From contig JAKULF010000011.1 of NCBI GenBank assembly GCA_022661535.1, forward strand, positions 310,001 to 374,000: DNA of 64,000 nucleotides. Direction: 5' to 3'. The position numbers were made by a program, and so were the translations under genes. Shown one piece after another: positions 45,803 to 58,700 of the stretch. Each line of letters starts with the position of its first letter. The stretch's first letter is position 1. The DNA comes from Eutypa lata (Eukaryota; Ascomycota; Sordariomycetes; Xylariales; Diatrypaceae). A model generated the notes under the pieces. The model was not told the origin of the DNA. It was given only the letters and a program-made list of their open reading frames with translations, and searched no databases.

Positions 45803-47956
45803 CTAGCAAATCCTGATGTCACTACACGCTTCTGCGTTGAAAGCTTCGCCGTCCATTATCCCATGGATGTACGCCTCCCCCACAAACATATTATACCCAT
45901 CCCCGTCGGGCCGCACGACCAACGGGACTCGTCCCCCGCAGACTAGGACAACGCAATCCCCTACCTGCGTCTCCTCGGGGAGCAAGCAGAGCCACCCATT
46001 CGCCGCTCGCCCCAACCTCCGGTGCTGCGCGCACGCGATGTAAGGCCAGAACTCGCTGTAGCTCTCCCAGGAGTTGGCGAGGAATTTGGCGAACGCGATC
46101 TCGGGCAGGCGGTCGTGGGTGCTTGCGTGTTTCTCCATGAACTCGCGCACCGGCTGCAGGCTGTCAGACCAGGACTTGTACAGTGCTCTCGTCTTTTCTA
46201 CGTCGTTGTTCTTGTAAGTGCCCGCGCATAGGGTCTGCCAGAACGCGGAGTCCGGATCCTCCTCCTCCTCCGACGACGACGACGAAGGGTTGGTTGCCGG
46301 CTGCGTGGCGGAAAATCTGTCCCAAGCAAACAGAGTGCCGAACATTGAGGTCGAAGGTCCAGTAATAACGCGTCCTTGTTGGAAGGTATTTTTCATCACA
46401 TTTCCAACCATCTTCAGCAATTTAGGCTTCCAGTGGCGGGAGGAGTTAGGCTGTCCATCTCCCGCCTGCTCAGGATGGTTATGAGATCCCGTCTCCACGG
46501 GGACGTCGTCGTCGTCGTCGTCGTCGAAGTCGACACCGCTCAAGGTTCCCGCCAATTCTAGGATTGATGTCAGCTCGTGGCCGCGTAGGATCATGGTCAC
46601 TCCGTCGTCCGGGAATTGGGCGTTCGCATTCGTATGTTTGCTAGCATGGGTTGGGCGATCTCGGTCGAGGGAGTCTTTGGTGAGCGGCGAGCCAATAGGC
46701 ACCGATATGCTCCAGTCCGTAATCCAGGAAGGGAGAGCACGGCGGGTGGACTTAGGAACCGTGCCCAGGATTTCCAGACTATCCAGTTTGGAGATGAGTG
46801 TCTGGGCGGTCTTGCGATAGACATAGACCACGGGATGGTTGTAATCGAGCTTGACGTCTAGGCCCTCCGAAGTCCCGGACGCCATGGCGTTCGAATGAGC
46901 ATCGCGGAGAAGGCCCAGAACCGCGTAGATCTTATCCCTCGGGTCTGCCGACCGCCGGTGTCTGCAGTGCGTTAGGAAGTGTAGGAGATCGCGCGCTGAA
47001 GACCCGGAAGGTGGCACGGCCGGGGCAGAGAAGCTATGAGATCTCCGGTTCATCAGGGCTCGCATGGACAAATAGGGTACTATGGAGAGGTCCATGATGA
47101 AGCCAAACGAAATAGGCAACCAGATCTGGAGGTTGATCCCATGGTCGACAGCCAGACAGACCGTGTCCCACTTGACCGTGTATCTCCCATTCATGAATAG
47201 CACGTTCGGCGAGAGCAGGATCTCTTGCACGGTCCACGCACGGTGCCACCATTCGCACGCCGCCATGTCCATTATCGAGAAATCCCCCGCATATTTGTGG
47301 AACAGCTCGCTCTTGACGGGGTTGATGGTAACGTGCCTCACGAATGCGGGCAGCGTGTCCATATCATGATATATAGAGCCCTCGGCATGAAGAGTTCTCG
47401 CCTCCTGGGCCAGGTCTTCCAACATGGCATACAAGGCACGCGTTGTTTTGCGCTTCGGACCTAGAAAACAAATGGTGCAGGCGGCATTGCGGTAGACCTC
47501 GCCCATCATAGGCACCTGGGCGTTGCGCTCCGAGATGTCGGACTGGTTGATGCAGACCGCATCGACCCAGAGGGTGCGAGGGCGGTCCGCGTGGCGCAGG
47601 TTACGGAGGGCGCAGTGCAAATTGGAGCGGATCACCAAACTACCATCGTTGACCCGGATGCGCATCGCCCCCTCCGGTGGTCCCCAGACGTAGCTGAGTG
47701 CCGCATACCGGCCCGTACAATCGTCTAGGCGAACCTCTTGCAACTGGCAGGTGATGGGATCGAGGTGCTTGCCCGGCTGGAGCTCAAGAAGACGGATGCA
47801 ATCTTCCCCGGTAAAGCTACTGTAGCGATATTCATCGGGCGACAATGGAGCGACTGTCCTAAGGTCACCCTCGCTGTCCCCGCTGTCCGAATCAGGCTTC
47901 GCGGCTCTAGAAAAGGCTGCTTTAAATAACCTCCACTCGTCGTGTGCGCTTGACAT
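45803..47956 (-). CDS. HET domain protein, single exon, 717 aa
   Basis: Single exon, 717 aa. HET domain of the HET-6/Tol-like subtype: LSYVWGPPEG at 87-96, WVDAVCINQ at 130-138, MMGEVYRNA at 150-158 with ICFLGP after it, and WWHRAWTVQEILL at 236-248. Next come HCRHRRSADPRDKIYAVLGL (the usual second conserved block), a low-complexity stretch with an Asp run (DDDDDDD, from a GTC/GAC repeat at about 46506-46526) and a Ser/Glu run (SSSSSEEEEDP), and a C-terminal beta-rich block GDCVVLVCGGRVPLVVRP. Upstream of HET, residues 1-50 are Ser/Asp-rich. The family mediates incompatibility cell death in the few studied members; here that is inference. It is unrelated in subtype to the HET protein at 6190. 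Confidence 0.93.
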   Translation of the reverse strand: MSSAHDEWRLFKAAFSRAAKPDSDSGDSEGDLRTVAPLSPDEYRYSSFTGEDCIRLLELQPGKHLDPITCQLQEVRLDDCTGRYAALSYVWGPPEGAMRIRVNDGSLVIRSNLHCALRNLRHADRPRTLWVDAVCINQSDISERNAQVPMMGEVYRNAACTICFLGPKRKTTRALYAMLEDLAQEARTLHAEGSIYHDMDTLPAFVRHVTINPVKSELFHKYAGDFSIMDMAACEWWHRAWTVQEILLSPNVLFMNGRYTVKWDTVCLAVDHGINLQIWLPISFGFIMDLSIVPYLSMRALMNRRSHSFSAPAVPPSGSSARDLLHFLTHCRHRRSADPRDKIYAVLGLLRDAHSNAMASGTSEGLDVKLDYNHPVVYVYRKTAQTLISKLDSLEILGTVPKSTRRALPSWITDWSISVPIGSPLTKDSLDRDRPTHASKHTNANAQFPDDGVTMILRGHELTSILELAGTLSGVDFDDDDDDDVPVETGSHNHPEQAGDGQPNSSRHWKPKLLKMVGNVMKNTFQQGRVITGPSTSMFGTLFAWDRFSATQPATNPSSSSSEEEEDPDSAFWQTLCAGTYKNNDVEKTRALYKSWSDSLQPVREFMEKHASTHDRLPEIAFAKFLANSWESYSEFWPYIACAQHRRLGRAANGWLCLLPEETQVGDCVVLVCGGRVPLVVRPDGDGYNMFVGEAYIHGIMDGEAFNAEACSDIRIC

Positions 47957-49222
47957 AGTTGATAGCTATTTACAAAGCGATCACGTTGTGCTAAAGGGGT
48001 TTGCGCTAGAGGTTGAAACCTGCGGCCTTTTTCGCCTCTGATATGAAGTGGAAGGGATCGGGAATGTACTATTTACCTCAGCATGCTCAGTCAGGCACGT
48101 CTGTTTAACTTGAACATAGAAAGACTTCAAGATCACACAAATGCTAAACCAGAAAGATTGCCCCGCTTACAATATTACCATATCTTCATCGTCTTTCAGT
48201 AAGTTCGCGTTGCAGCAACGCGGCTTGCAGACAGGTGTGGCTGATCATGCCAGTATCCCCCTTAAGTCGGCATAAAGGAGACTTTCTCAAGGTACCTGTA
48301 TTGTTGATGCCAAATCAGACTGGGGTTAAGCTTAGGGTTAGGGTTAGAATCCCAGCCTTAACCATGACGCTAGCGCTAGCTGACTAACTTACAGCTGCGC
48401 CAGTTGGCCTAGACTACATAGGTAGTCATCCCCCTTTCTTTCGTTTGCCTCACCCGCCATAATTATTTGTCAAAAATGGAAACCTCAAAAATGGTACTAC
48501 AATCATATTTGAAAAATTCTAACACTACCTCTTACTTACAGGACAACGAGGAAATGGCGTAAAATTCAAGTTTGAGAAGCCACTCAAGGATGCTTGATCC
48601 CACCATAATGCATAGACATTTATTTTCACCAACTCTCTTTTGATTACCTAGTTCCGGTAGTTCAACAGCAATGTCTGGAAACCGAATTCGTTGGATTTTC
48701 CTATTATTCCTACTGGCAGGCAGGCCCCTAATCAAGAACTCACCCTATCGACTAGAATCTAGATTATTATATTAGCCGACGTCTGATGTCTTTCTCATTC
48801 ATGCTCCTATAGATATTACGCCAGTAGTGTGTATTTGCTCAGGGAGATACTCCTCTCCCCCCCATTATGATAGCATATATTTAGTCTCATGTTTCAATTA
48901 CTTGTTAGGACATATTGTCATGAGGTATAAGGTCAACTAATGGGTACAAATTGGTTCATAGGGATTTTCCATGTAGTTAGTTTTGCTTTTCTCATTGCCC
49001 GTCTCTGTAATAAATACATGTAGCTTCACTATTCCGTCCTAATATTCATTAGGATGGCCGCCTCTACCACGTAACCATAGCGTTCTATATTAATTCACCG
49101 TCCCCAATTTAATGGTCAGGGAAACCTGGTACATACGTTTATTATACATCGTTGCCTGTGGAAAGTATGTAACTATGGCCGATCATATTTGTTTATTCAT
49201 CTGCTAGGTAACAAGTAGATAG

Positions 49223-49253
<31 letters not shown>

Positions 49254-49423
49254 ATAGTCAAACCTACCGAGTTAAGTGCCATTAATAGTAGCATCATATA
49301 ATACAATATCATAGCGACGCCGGTTCGTAGCTCGCTCATTATCGCTATTCCCGGCTCTAAGTTATGTGGTACAGCCAATCGAGAAAGGCGCAACGGAACA
49401 TCTCGCATCTTCCCAACCACCCA
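47957..49423. other. Intergenic with interstitial telomere-like repeat and (CT)n
   Basis: About 1.5 kb. TTAGGGTTAGGGTTAG at 48332-48347 is two and a half telomere units. A (CT)n run lies at about 49222-49253. No supported gene; the 67-codon frame at 48532-48735 has no features. Confidence 0.6.
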
Positions 49424-51029
49424 TTACTCCCCATCCCCATCACCCATATCATCTTCTTCATCGTCGTCATCGTCATCGTCGTCATCATCGTCATCATCAT
49501 CACTCGTACCAGAACCCTCACTCTCGCCCTCGGTTCCAGGGTCGTAGTCCTCCTCGTCCTCGTCCTCGTCATCCTGGAGCTGCAGCTCAGCCTCGCGCTG
49601 CGCCCTCTCGAGCTCCGTCAAGCCATCATCATCGGCGCCGTTGGCAGCAGCATGGCCATTCGCGCCATCGCCCTCGGCGCCCTCCCCATCGGCGCCGCCC
49701 TTCTTCCCCTTCGCATTCTCCAGGAGCTGCTTCTTCGCCTTGCGCTGGTCCGCGAGGCTGCGGTCCTGGAGCCCGTGGCGCGCGACGTAGCTCTCGTTTA
49801 TGCCGGCGTAGTCCTCCTGGTCGAGCATGGCGAACTCGAACTCCTCCGTCTCGTCCTCCTCCCCCTCTTCCCCATCCCCATCCGCACCATCCTCCTTCTG
49901 CTTCTTCCGCCCCGTGAACACCTCCACCACAACATTAAACGTGCGCTGCAGCACACTCGTATAGCTGACGGCCGCAATCCGGTCGAGCGGGATAAAGAGC
50001 AGCGGCTTCTTGAAGCCCCACAAGATGCCCGTCTCCAGAAAAAATAGATATCCGTCCTTGGACCCGCGGAAGGCCTTAACATGCACGGCGGGCTCCTTGG
50101 GCCGGTGCGGCTGGCGCACCATGCTGCGGAACTTCGCCGGGTCCGCCGCGATGATCTGGACGTTCTTGCTGCCCGCCTGCAGGCACTTGTTGATCGCCCA
50201 GTGGAAGAGCATCATGTACGAGTCGGAGACGGCGGACGCGGCGCTCGCGTTCGGGCCCCCGATAGCGCCGGGCTTGGGCGCGCCTGCTGACACGGTAAAG
50301 ACGAGGGGGTCGGCCGTCGTTGCGTTGTCTCGCGTCGGGAGGTACGAGTTTCGTGGGAAGAGGATGTAGTTGTGCTGGACTTGGGTTTTCTCGGGGACGG
50401 GGAGGTAGAAGGCGTATTCTTGGATTGGAATGTTAGCATATAATTGAGTAATGGTCACAAATACATGATTCAAGACGGGAAAAGCACACCTATGTCCTTC
50501 CATGGATATATGATGCCCGGTACTGGGGATGTAGTGTTGGGCGCTCTCGCATAAAGATGCTTAGCCGTGAAGCAGAGATCGTACTTCTTCCGCTGCGGGA
50601 TAGAGACGGATATGTCCTTGACCTCTAAAAGCGTGTTCTCGGCGGCCACCTCCTCAATAGTTGCGACGCCATTAGCCCCAGATGCGGCGCCGTTCTGCGA
50701 CAGCTGGATATCGACCCTTCTGCGTTTGTGGGCGGGTTCTGAAGAAGACGAATCGCCAAGCTGTTCTTGCACGAAGCTAGCTATCTCGTTGAAAAGCTTG
50801 ATACGTGCTGGAGTGTCTGCACAGCGTTTATGAGAGTCAGCATTTTGATTTTTTTAATAATGCAATTATATATATATACATATTTATCGGTGAGACAGAC
50901 TATAGTAAAACGCGTTCAAAGAAGAGCAAACGAGTGCTGCTTACCGGCCTCTTTCTTGATGCCTTTTATTATGTCCGGTCGCGACTGGAAGACCAGGCTG
51001 AGACGCTGGTCGTCAAGTTTAGCTGCCAT
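49424..51029 (-). CDS. RTT106: Histone chaperone Rtt106, 3 exons, 468 aa
   Basis: Exons 50945-51029, 50490-50816, 49424-50418; introns GTAAGC..CAG and GTGTGC..AAG, phases close, 468 aa, normal for fungal Rtt106. The family binds H3-H4 (in yeast preferring acetylated H3K56) and deposits it during replication and silencing. Seen here: an N-terminal helical region starting [18 protein letters not shown]; a nuclear-localisation-like HKRRRVD; the first PH domain with [38 protein letters not shown] and NYILFPR; the second PH domain with [38 protein letters not shown] and [10 protein letters not shown]; then [20 protein letters not shown], a Lys/Gly/Ala linker and a very acidic C-terminal tail with a 15-residue Asp run (GAC/GAT repeat). 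Divergent from VFA1 with a 0.9-kb shared promoter. Confidence 0.93.
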
Positions 51030-51946
51030 TGTATACAGCGACAAATTGACGACGAGAATTGGGGTTCCCTTGATATTAGTTGATGGATGAAAAGAAAAGA
51101 AAAGAATAAGGATTATGGGTTTCACAATTGAACAGAGCTACACAATTAATACAACTTGAATGGACTGACTGAGCCAACGTTGGACTCTTTTGGTAAAATG
51201 GAAATCGATAAGGAAAAACAAAATGTTTTACTTTGGATAACACAGCACAGGTGACGTGACGTACGAGCAAGGCACAAGGCTACACAACCCCCTTATTTTC
51301 CCCAGCTCTGCCTGCATTCTAGGCAGCTTATCACTAACTTATCGCTAAGCTGGAGCCCATGTGCTTTCTGGTCCCGCTTCCTATGACCCCAAATGCTTAC
51401 GTAATGTATTCACTTTAGGATTCTTTAGGACTTGGGACTCGAAACTAGTTGATTAAGAAAGGAAAGGAAAGGAACTATCTAATGACCAACAGGTCCTATA
51501 AATACTAAGATACAGGACGGATTCCTCAGGAATCCTATAGTAGCTTTCCCATTGTAGGTCTACGTATTGTAGATTCCCTATTGTATAGTCTTCCTACTGT
51601 AGGAGGCTCCATTGTATTACATAATATGGGATTCCCATTATCTAGCCCTAGGGATCCACACCCAAATGCAGTTTATCGCATTACCGCCTTATCGTTATCG
51701 CTTTATCTAGCTATAGTTAATTATAGCATCTAATTTAGGTGTTAGGGTACGCGACACAGCCTTGAGCCACTTATAACCCCACTATCCCGCTTTACATACC
51801 TATAGTTGCTCCTGGGGTTTCACATGATCGAGCTTCAGATTCCAAACGATTATCTGCTCCTTTCCAACACAAAGGATAGGCAGGACATCTTCTAACTCCA
51901 AGCTTTTCTAGGATGTGCTAGCACTTACTGAAGATTCAGAGACGTC
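51030..51946. promoter_or_regulatory. Shared intergenic/promoter region of RTT106 and VFA1
   Basis: Divergent 917-bp spacer. It contains five spaced copies of a degenerate ATTGTAG/ACTGTAG/ATTGTAT heptamer at 51550-51616, with CCTAT/CCTAC between them. GGAAAGGAAAGGAA lies near 51461. No coding frame. The assignment as promoter is from gene orientation only. Confidence 0.5.
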
Positions 51947-52726
51947 ATGTCATTCCCCAATATCTGGCACCATCGGAAGGTGGCCGAAACGGCTGCCAAA
52001 GGCTGTGAGATCTGCTACAAGCCAAGTAGCAGCGTCTTAGTCACACCTGACAACAAAGTCAGTACCCGATGATTCTCGGGTCTTAGAAACATGACCCCTC
52101 AGGAGGTGACCAAAAAAAATTACTAACAAGATTGCTTCAGGATTGGTTCTATGTCTGCCCATCACATCTGACAGATACCAAGTTCTGCTCTCCCTTCGTG
52201 GATCCGGAGGCAGAGGCAGCTAGGAAGAAAAAGGAGGAGGAGGAGGAGATCGCGAAGCTGAAGAAGGAGTACGAGGAGAAGCAGCGCAAGAAGAAAGAGA
52301 AAGAAGCAGAGAAGGGTAAAGAGAAAGACGACGAGAAGGACAAGGATAAGGATAAGAAGACCGATAAGGACACCGAGAAAAAGGATGGCACAGTGAGTAT
52401 CACCACCTAACTACGTTCTATGCTCCTTAAACAAGTAGTCTACTTAAGTACGTGTGTTCCAGAAACTAAACTAACAACAGGCAAAGCAACCAGAAATAGT
52501 ATCCCCACCAAAAGAACAGGAACCAAAAGTGTTCACATTGCATAAGTTAGTAGTTGCCTCTTAACTACGAGGTTCGAGATGGGCTGGAGCTTAACTGACT
52601 TTTTATCATAGAACCTTCTATCAACAACGCCTCTACAAGAAGCGGCAGGCTGAGAACGCCAAGAGAATGCGTGAACAGCTGCGGAATCCCAGCTTCTTCC
52701 CCTCCGTCCCGAAAGGCGACCCATGA
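51947..52726 (+). CDS. VFA1: VPS4-associated protein 1 (Vfa1), 4 exons, 180 aa
   Basis: Exons 51947-52057, 52141-52392, 52481-52545, 52612-52726; introns GTCAGT..CAG, GTGAGT..CAG, GTTAGT..TAG; 180 aa. Vfa1 binds the AAA ATPase Vps4 and tunes it in ESCRT-III disassembly at endosomes (yeast knowledge). Seen: MSFPNIWHHRKVAETAAKGC, CEIC at 20-23 and FYVCPSHLTD..FC, together a putative zinc-binding Cys/His set; FVDPEAEAARKKK leading into a 60-residue Lys/Glu/Asp charged, coiled-coil-prone stretch; a short PPKEQEPKVFTLHKTF linker; and a conserved C-terminal FYQQRLYKKRQAEN helix ending NPSFFPSVPKGDP. The order matches the family. The first donor, GTCAGT, is weaker than consensus but required, because the next codons are out of frame with exon 2. 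Confidence 0.9.
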
Positions 52727-55700
52727 AGTCCGGAGAGGAACCGAAAATGGATCCGGCCGGCCCGTCACCCCTGTCTTGGTTTAGACGCCGGTTCGGGAAC
52801 TCAGCACCGGCTCCGGGGGGCTCCACCAACTAGACGGACTTCGGCGTCAGCTCACCAACAGGTATACACTACATCTAGCTAGCTAGCTACCACCGTACCG
52901 ATAGCGCTACACTCTAGGTTCAATGCAATGCAATAACGAGAGTTCTTTTTTCCCATCACACTATGATATTCCGAAAAGGGTAAAGGAAGTCCGCCTTGCT
53001 GAGATGGCTAGTCGATCCAATAAAGCTGGGTGAGACCATGCAAGGCCGGAAGTCGTCACATCGCTTGGAACTTACCGAGTCACACACGGTGCTGTCGGAT
53101 CCGTTTGGCCGCTGTATCTCATGTAGAGTACTTATACTGCATCGCTTTCGGCAACACGCAGGGCCAGTTGGCAATGTTAGCGCTTCGGCAGGTTCCCAGG
53201 GCTTAACTATACTACATACCACGAGCCCTCCCAACATCCCAAAGTTTATTATGTGCTACTTACTATATTGCATATGTATAAGGCATGCAAGAAACGACTC
53301 CCCATGCAGTCAGTTGCTTGTCCGTCAACTACTGGACATCGAATATCATATCTCTCCTACCCTTAACTATAGGTACACACCCCACCGCTTGATAAATGCA
53401 ACATAGCCCGGCTTGACCCTTCTGGGACGTGCCGCGCTTCTCCCGTACATGCATACGATATATTAAATAGTAACCCCAGTGCTTATGTATATGCAGTGTC
53501 CTATGTGCGTCTCGTCTGTGCGGGTTGGATGAACCCGTAAGGCTGAGCTCTGATTCGCCCCATCACATGATGTCCGCCCTACAGCAAGCCTCGTAGGGCT
53601 TTTTTTTCTTTCTTTCTTTCTCTTTCTCGTTTTTGGTACTTTTCCAATATCTTCCTTCTCGTGTATATGTATGTGTGTCTTACACACTACGCTACCGTAA
53701 TGTACCAGCCACTAGTCTAAATATCTTCCTTAGTCGGGAAAGAGAATGAAACCGACAAAAGTGCCCGCCTCCCCTCCAAGGGACATGTTGGTCGGTCCCA
53801 TTCGCAGCCAGTGAGACGAGCGGAGCTTGCCTTAATATTGAACGGCCGTAACTGTGCAGGCAACATCTAGCGACCCTAGCCATCGGTACTACCTAAGTAT
53901 TGTACATACATATGGTTATCTATGCAGTACAAGATCTGCAGTTGGTAGGGTCCGGGGCTACATAGCTAAGTACATTAACTACAGGAGTGCCCTGCTTATG
54001 CGAACTTCGCAAGCAAGCTCGCTCCTTGTTGGTCCGAGCTAGACTAACTACCTACCTGCGTATAAGAATATCCGTACATGCATACATATAGAAAAAAGGT
54101 AACGAACTAAGGCTCGGGACTTCATTGGCCGTCTCATCCAGAGTCCTCGATAAAGTTTACGACTACCTATCTCTCTACCTGTTTTGTATGGTGAATAGGG
54201 GGGAAATGCGAGATGAAGGACTGCCCACCGTAAAGCGCCCAGAAGGGTACTAGTGCTTACATGCATGTCACAACAACGCACACAAATAGTTACATATGTA
54301 GACATCGCAAGTATGCAGTTTAGCTATGTAGCTATGTACGAACGGCGTGGAGGAGGGGCGTGGCTATATACACGGGAACATGTACCCGCGTTCTTCCCGT
54401 TCTTCCCGTTCTTCGGGATTTGCTTTTTTTTTTCGGGATCTGAACACACACGCAGTAGGTATGTGACTATGTTCTTGAAGGAATATCAAGTCAGGCAGAT
54501 CATCCATCATCGTTATCGCGAAAAGCCTCCTTCTTCGGAGCGTCGATGTCTATCTGTCTGTATGTGCGGATGTGTGTGCGGTTTTGTCCTTTTCTCTGCA
54601 TAAGTTAGTAGGTACCGTACACACAAATACTTACTAACTGCTCCATAGTTATGTAGGTAAGAAGCCTCTTCGAGTGATGGTAAGTAAGCAGGTATGTAGG
54701 TATGACAAGAAGAAGGAACAGTAAGGACCAGCCGGCGCTTTCCATCCCCGCCTAACGGCGGCTACGGCTACGTAGGGCTTGCGTGAAGCTCTGTCTCTCC
54801 AGTCTATGTAGTCCAGCCCAGTCCTCATCTTTCGAGCCAGAGTCGCAGTCGCCGACACGACGTACGGTACGGGGGCGGCACGCCAATGCCAAGCGCTTAG
54901 CTTTGGGTTTGGGGGCCGTGGAGGAGGGGACAATCACACCGTTGCAGTGTAGTTAATTACTTATTAGAGTTGCAGCGCGCGAGCGGCTTCCGAAGGGATT
55001 TTCCCTCCCCATAGATGACGGGCAGGACGATGGAAGGAATTTTCCCGATGCAGGTTGGTGGGGACTACTACTACGTACTCTGCTGCTGCTACGTATACAT
55101 AGGTACTGTAGGTAGGTAATAAGTACTGAGCCTATCGCTGCAACCCCGAAGCAGCCACACACCAGCCTGCATCGCAGGATGCTACTCTACATTAACTAGG
55201 TGCTGAAAAGTATTTGGCTATGTGGTATGCAAGTTACTTCCCTACGATCCCCTATTAGCCAGTGAAGATGCGATATGCGATATGCAAGAAACCAACAGGC
55301 ATAGAGGCATACATAGAAACATACGAGAGCCACACCAACGACACCTAATCGGTCGTCGACGAGCGAGCTGCGTTAAAGAAATCACCTACCAGGTGGTTGG
55401 TTGGCTGGCTGGTTGGCTGTAGGTACGTGAGGTAATACAGTCATCCGATAATAATGGATGGGATGGAATGGCTGGCTGACTGGCTGGCTACACCCATGCC
55501 ATGTCCAGTCATTCCAATGCCTTGTGATACGTGACACCGCGGTAGATTTCACAGATGCGGCTATCGCAACATCCTACAACAGCACAGATTTCGTCAAACC
55601 GACCAACCAACCAACCAACCGGTGAGATGTGGTGAGATGTGTCATACCACTGGCAATGTTACCTATACGTCTCCATAACTAACGATTTCCTAGCATTGTA

Positions 55701-58700
55701 TAGCTGTATAGTTGTTCGGCGCGTCCCTTCTGGGATGAATAATCCGGCACTCGAGGCTTACGTACTGATGATCATGCTAGCACCATCCGGGAAGACTACC
55801 TTACATGAATATATATACGACGGTCTTTTTCGCAGGCGGACAGTTCACCTGGTAGTATTATGGTAAAACTGAAGTAATAACTCTGTTCATGATAACTTTA
55901 AGTAATAATAATAAACGTCCTTCAGCCATTGTTTACATAGCATTACACAGCATACACGGAAGTTGAAATGCGTAGTTATCTATATAAACCTTATGCTAGT
56001 TATGCTACTACTACGTAGAGATAAGATCATACCTGCATACTGTAGGTACTTAAGTATGTAATAATCCTACGAGATCCCCCGCTTAAATAGCTCGCTGATG
56101 TAAGGCATAGGAGTAAGTACATAATCGAAACTCTATACGAACCACGCATATTATGTACCTACCATTGCGGGTTTGCGGATTTGCGGATTTGTTCATCCAT
56201 GTCCAGTACTAACTATATAAGAATACTTAATGACGATTACGATCCTAGCGCATCTTATTAGATCACCAAGCTCGGGTCCTTTTCTCTTAGTATTTGCCTT
56301 ATGTTGCAATACACATACATATGTAGTATAATTCAGGGTTACTCGTACGTATATAGTTTATATGTCCTATCTAACTATTTATGTAGGTTGTAGATAAAGC
56401 ATGAAACTATATATAGAGGGCTGTTATACATAGATGTCGACTGCGGGACGGTCCTTACCCAGCGGCTGCTCCCCGCGGTAAAGCGGCCGCGGCCGCAGCC
56501 GGCGATCACTGACGGTGATCGAGTTGTTACATATGTATGTCGCTGGACCAATCAACCAACAGAATGAGAGGCAAATAAGCGTCAGCAACAACCATAGCAG
56601 CGTCAACAGTGAGGTGAAGCATGTCGTCAGCCAGTAATATCTCCCAGAGTCGAAGGTTGAGGCCCCTTCTTCCCTCACCGGTTGTGAGTTGTACATGCAT
56701 ATATATGTAATTAGGTGATAGGATCAACCACGTATGAGTGTAATGATGCATGGGCATTAGGAAAAGGCCGCCTACACACATAGGCGGCCTATTTCGTAGG
56801 TATGTAAAATACACATTTTTGTGAAGATACCCAAGTAATACGGAATACATTAAGAACTGCTGAAAAGAACAAACCCCTTTCCGTTTTTGCATTTTGCATT
56901 TTGTTATATTGAGTAGTAGCAACCAGTTATAAAGCCCATCTCTTTATAGAAAAGTAATTATGTAAATAATGAAGACCTAAAAGTACGTATCGTGGCAGAT
57001 ATGGGAGAGATCCATAGGTATGTAGGCTGACGATATATTAAATACTATGCATGGGTTCTAATGCGGGTTAGGTATATGCATGCATGCATGCATGCTTGCT
57101 TGCTGACGGGCATTAACTACGTTCACCCCATATAACAGTTAATGACAGACAAGGCTCGTCACGTTGCTTGCACGCCGTGGGGCCGACGCATCGTGCTTTT
57201 GAGGCTCAGCTGACTACTGACATTGCACGCATATATCGTATAGTTAGTCAATATATCATTCCTTGTGTTAGGTCTGCTATGTAGCTTAGTAGGCACCTTG
57301 TTGGATTAGATAATTATGCTTACGCCTGACCTTCGCCTACCTATTTACATACCTAGCCACTTCCTACATATAAGGATAGGCACATAAGTATGCTATGTCC
57401 CAAATATCCCTACATTGGTATGGCCCGTGTTCACCTAGCCTATCCAACTATGAACACCCTCGGCCCCCTTCCCCGTAACCGCTCACCTATACCCCGAACT
57501 GGGGGCCGTTTCAAAGCGGCCCGGCTCGCTGGTGACACCCACTCCGTCGTTACTCTTCCTAGTCATTTACCTATTAACTGAGCCTGGACTGCCCCCTTTT
57601 CGGACTCAAGAAGTACAAAGGATTGCCCTTTTTGGGATGTTGAGGGCGCCCGCATGTTGAAATAAACAAGTACTTTTCAGTCTAGGTATTAATGTCTTCG
57701 TGCAACAATAAGCCTTTACCACAACAATAGGTAGCAGAAACGAAAGTTCCCAAGCAACCATCTCGGCCAGCTGTGCCCATGTACTTACTGCTGGTTAGAC
57801 GACGGCAGCGTCCGAGTTCATTCCTTCCTGCAATGAACTCAACGGTTGGTTCTCAGTTCATTCGTTTCGCTAGATAGTTATGCAGTTAGCATGTTATTTT
57901 TCGCATTCGCGCTCGCAACCGTCTCGTCCTTGCCGTCTCCCAACATGAGCAACCCATAGCATGCACGCGAACGTATATTAGTCGAGACCGAACGTATATT
58001 AGTCGAGACCCTTCAGAACTGCAGCCACCGTCTAACTGTCGTATATTTGCTTTTTTTTTGTCACACTTCCTAAAAGGCATACATACGAAATGTGCTGTTA
58101 CCGCTGTACAACCCCCCTAGTGACTGAAGCGTCAAGACGGAGGCAAAACCAACGAGTTTCAAACCCATTCCTTGTTCAGCACACTACATACCAATCTAGC
58201 CAGGTAGATAACTATGTATGGGCCATTTTCAGAATAAGGGCCTCGCAGATTAGGCAGGTTCGCGTTGGCTCTGAGGCTCTGCACCGCGGATGAGCGACCC
58301 TGGTCGCCCGCCAACGGAAGGATGCCCTTCAGCGTCTTACGTGGGTTTGCATACCTAGTCAACGGATAGCTGTCATCCACTATAGATCCCCAACTAGATG
58401 TTCGGCCTTTGAATATGTGCCACCGTGTAGTTATGGGGTTGTGACTACACATGTCAACCAAATACAGCCTACACGTAAATTACACCTATCGTTCCGTGTC
58501 GGTGGCAGGCTTAGCTTCTACAAGTAACTACCAATACGTGGTCCTGGGTTCTATTGGACAGATTTACGAATTAGTCGCCATGAGGGAGTGATAGTTACAT
58601 TCCTTCACTGCTTATGCAGTTCTGCGATGCCCCCAAATGCGTCACTTTCTTCTGTCTCGCACATTGATTCCATATCCGTTAGACAACACTACTGAACTAT

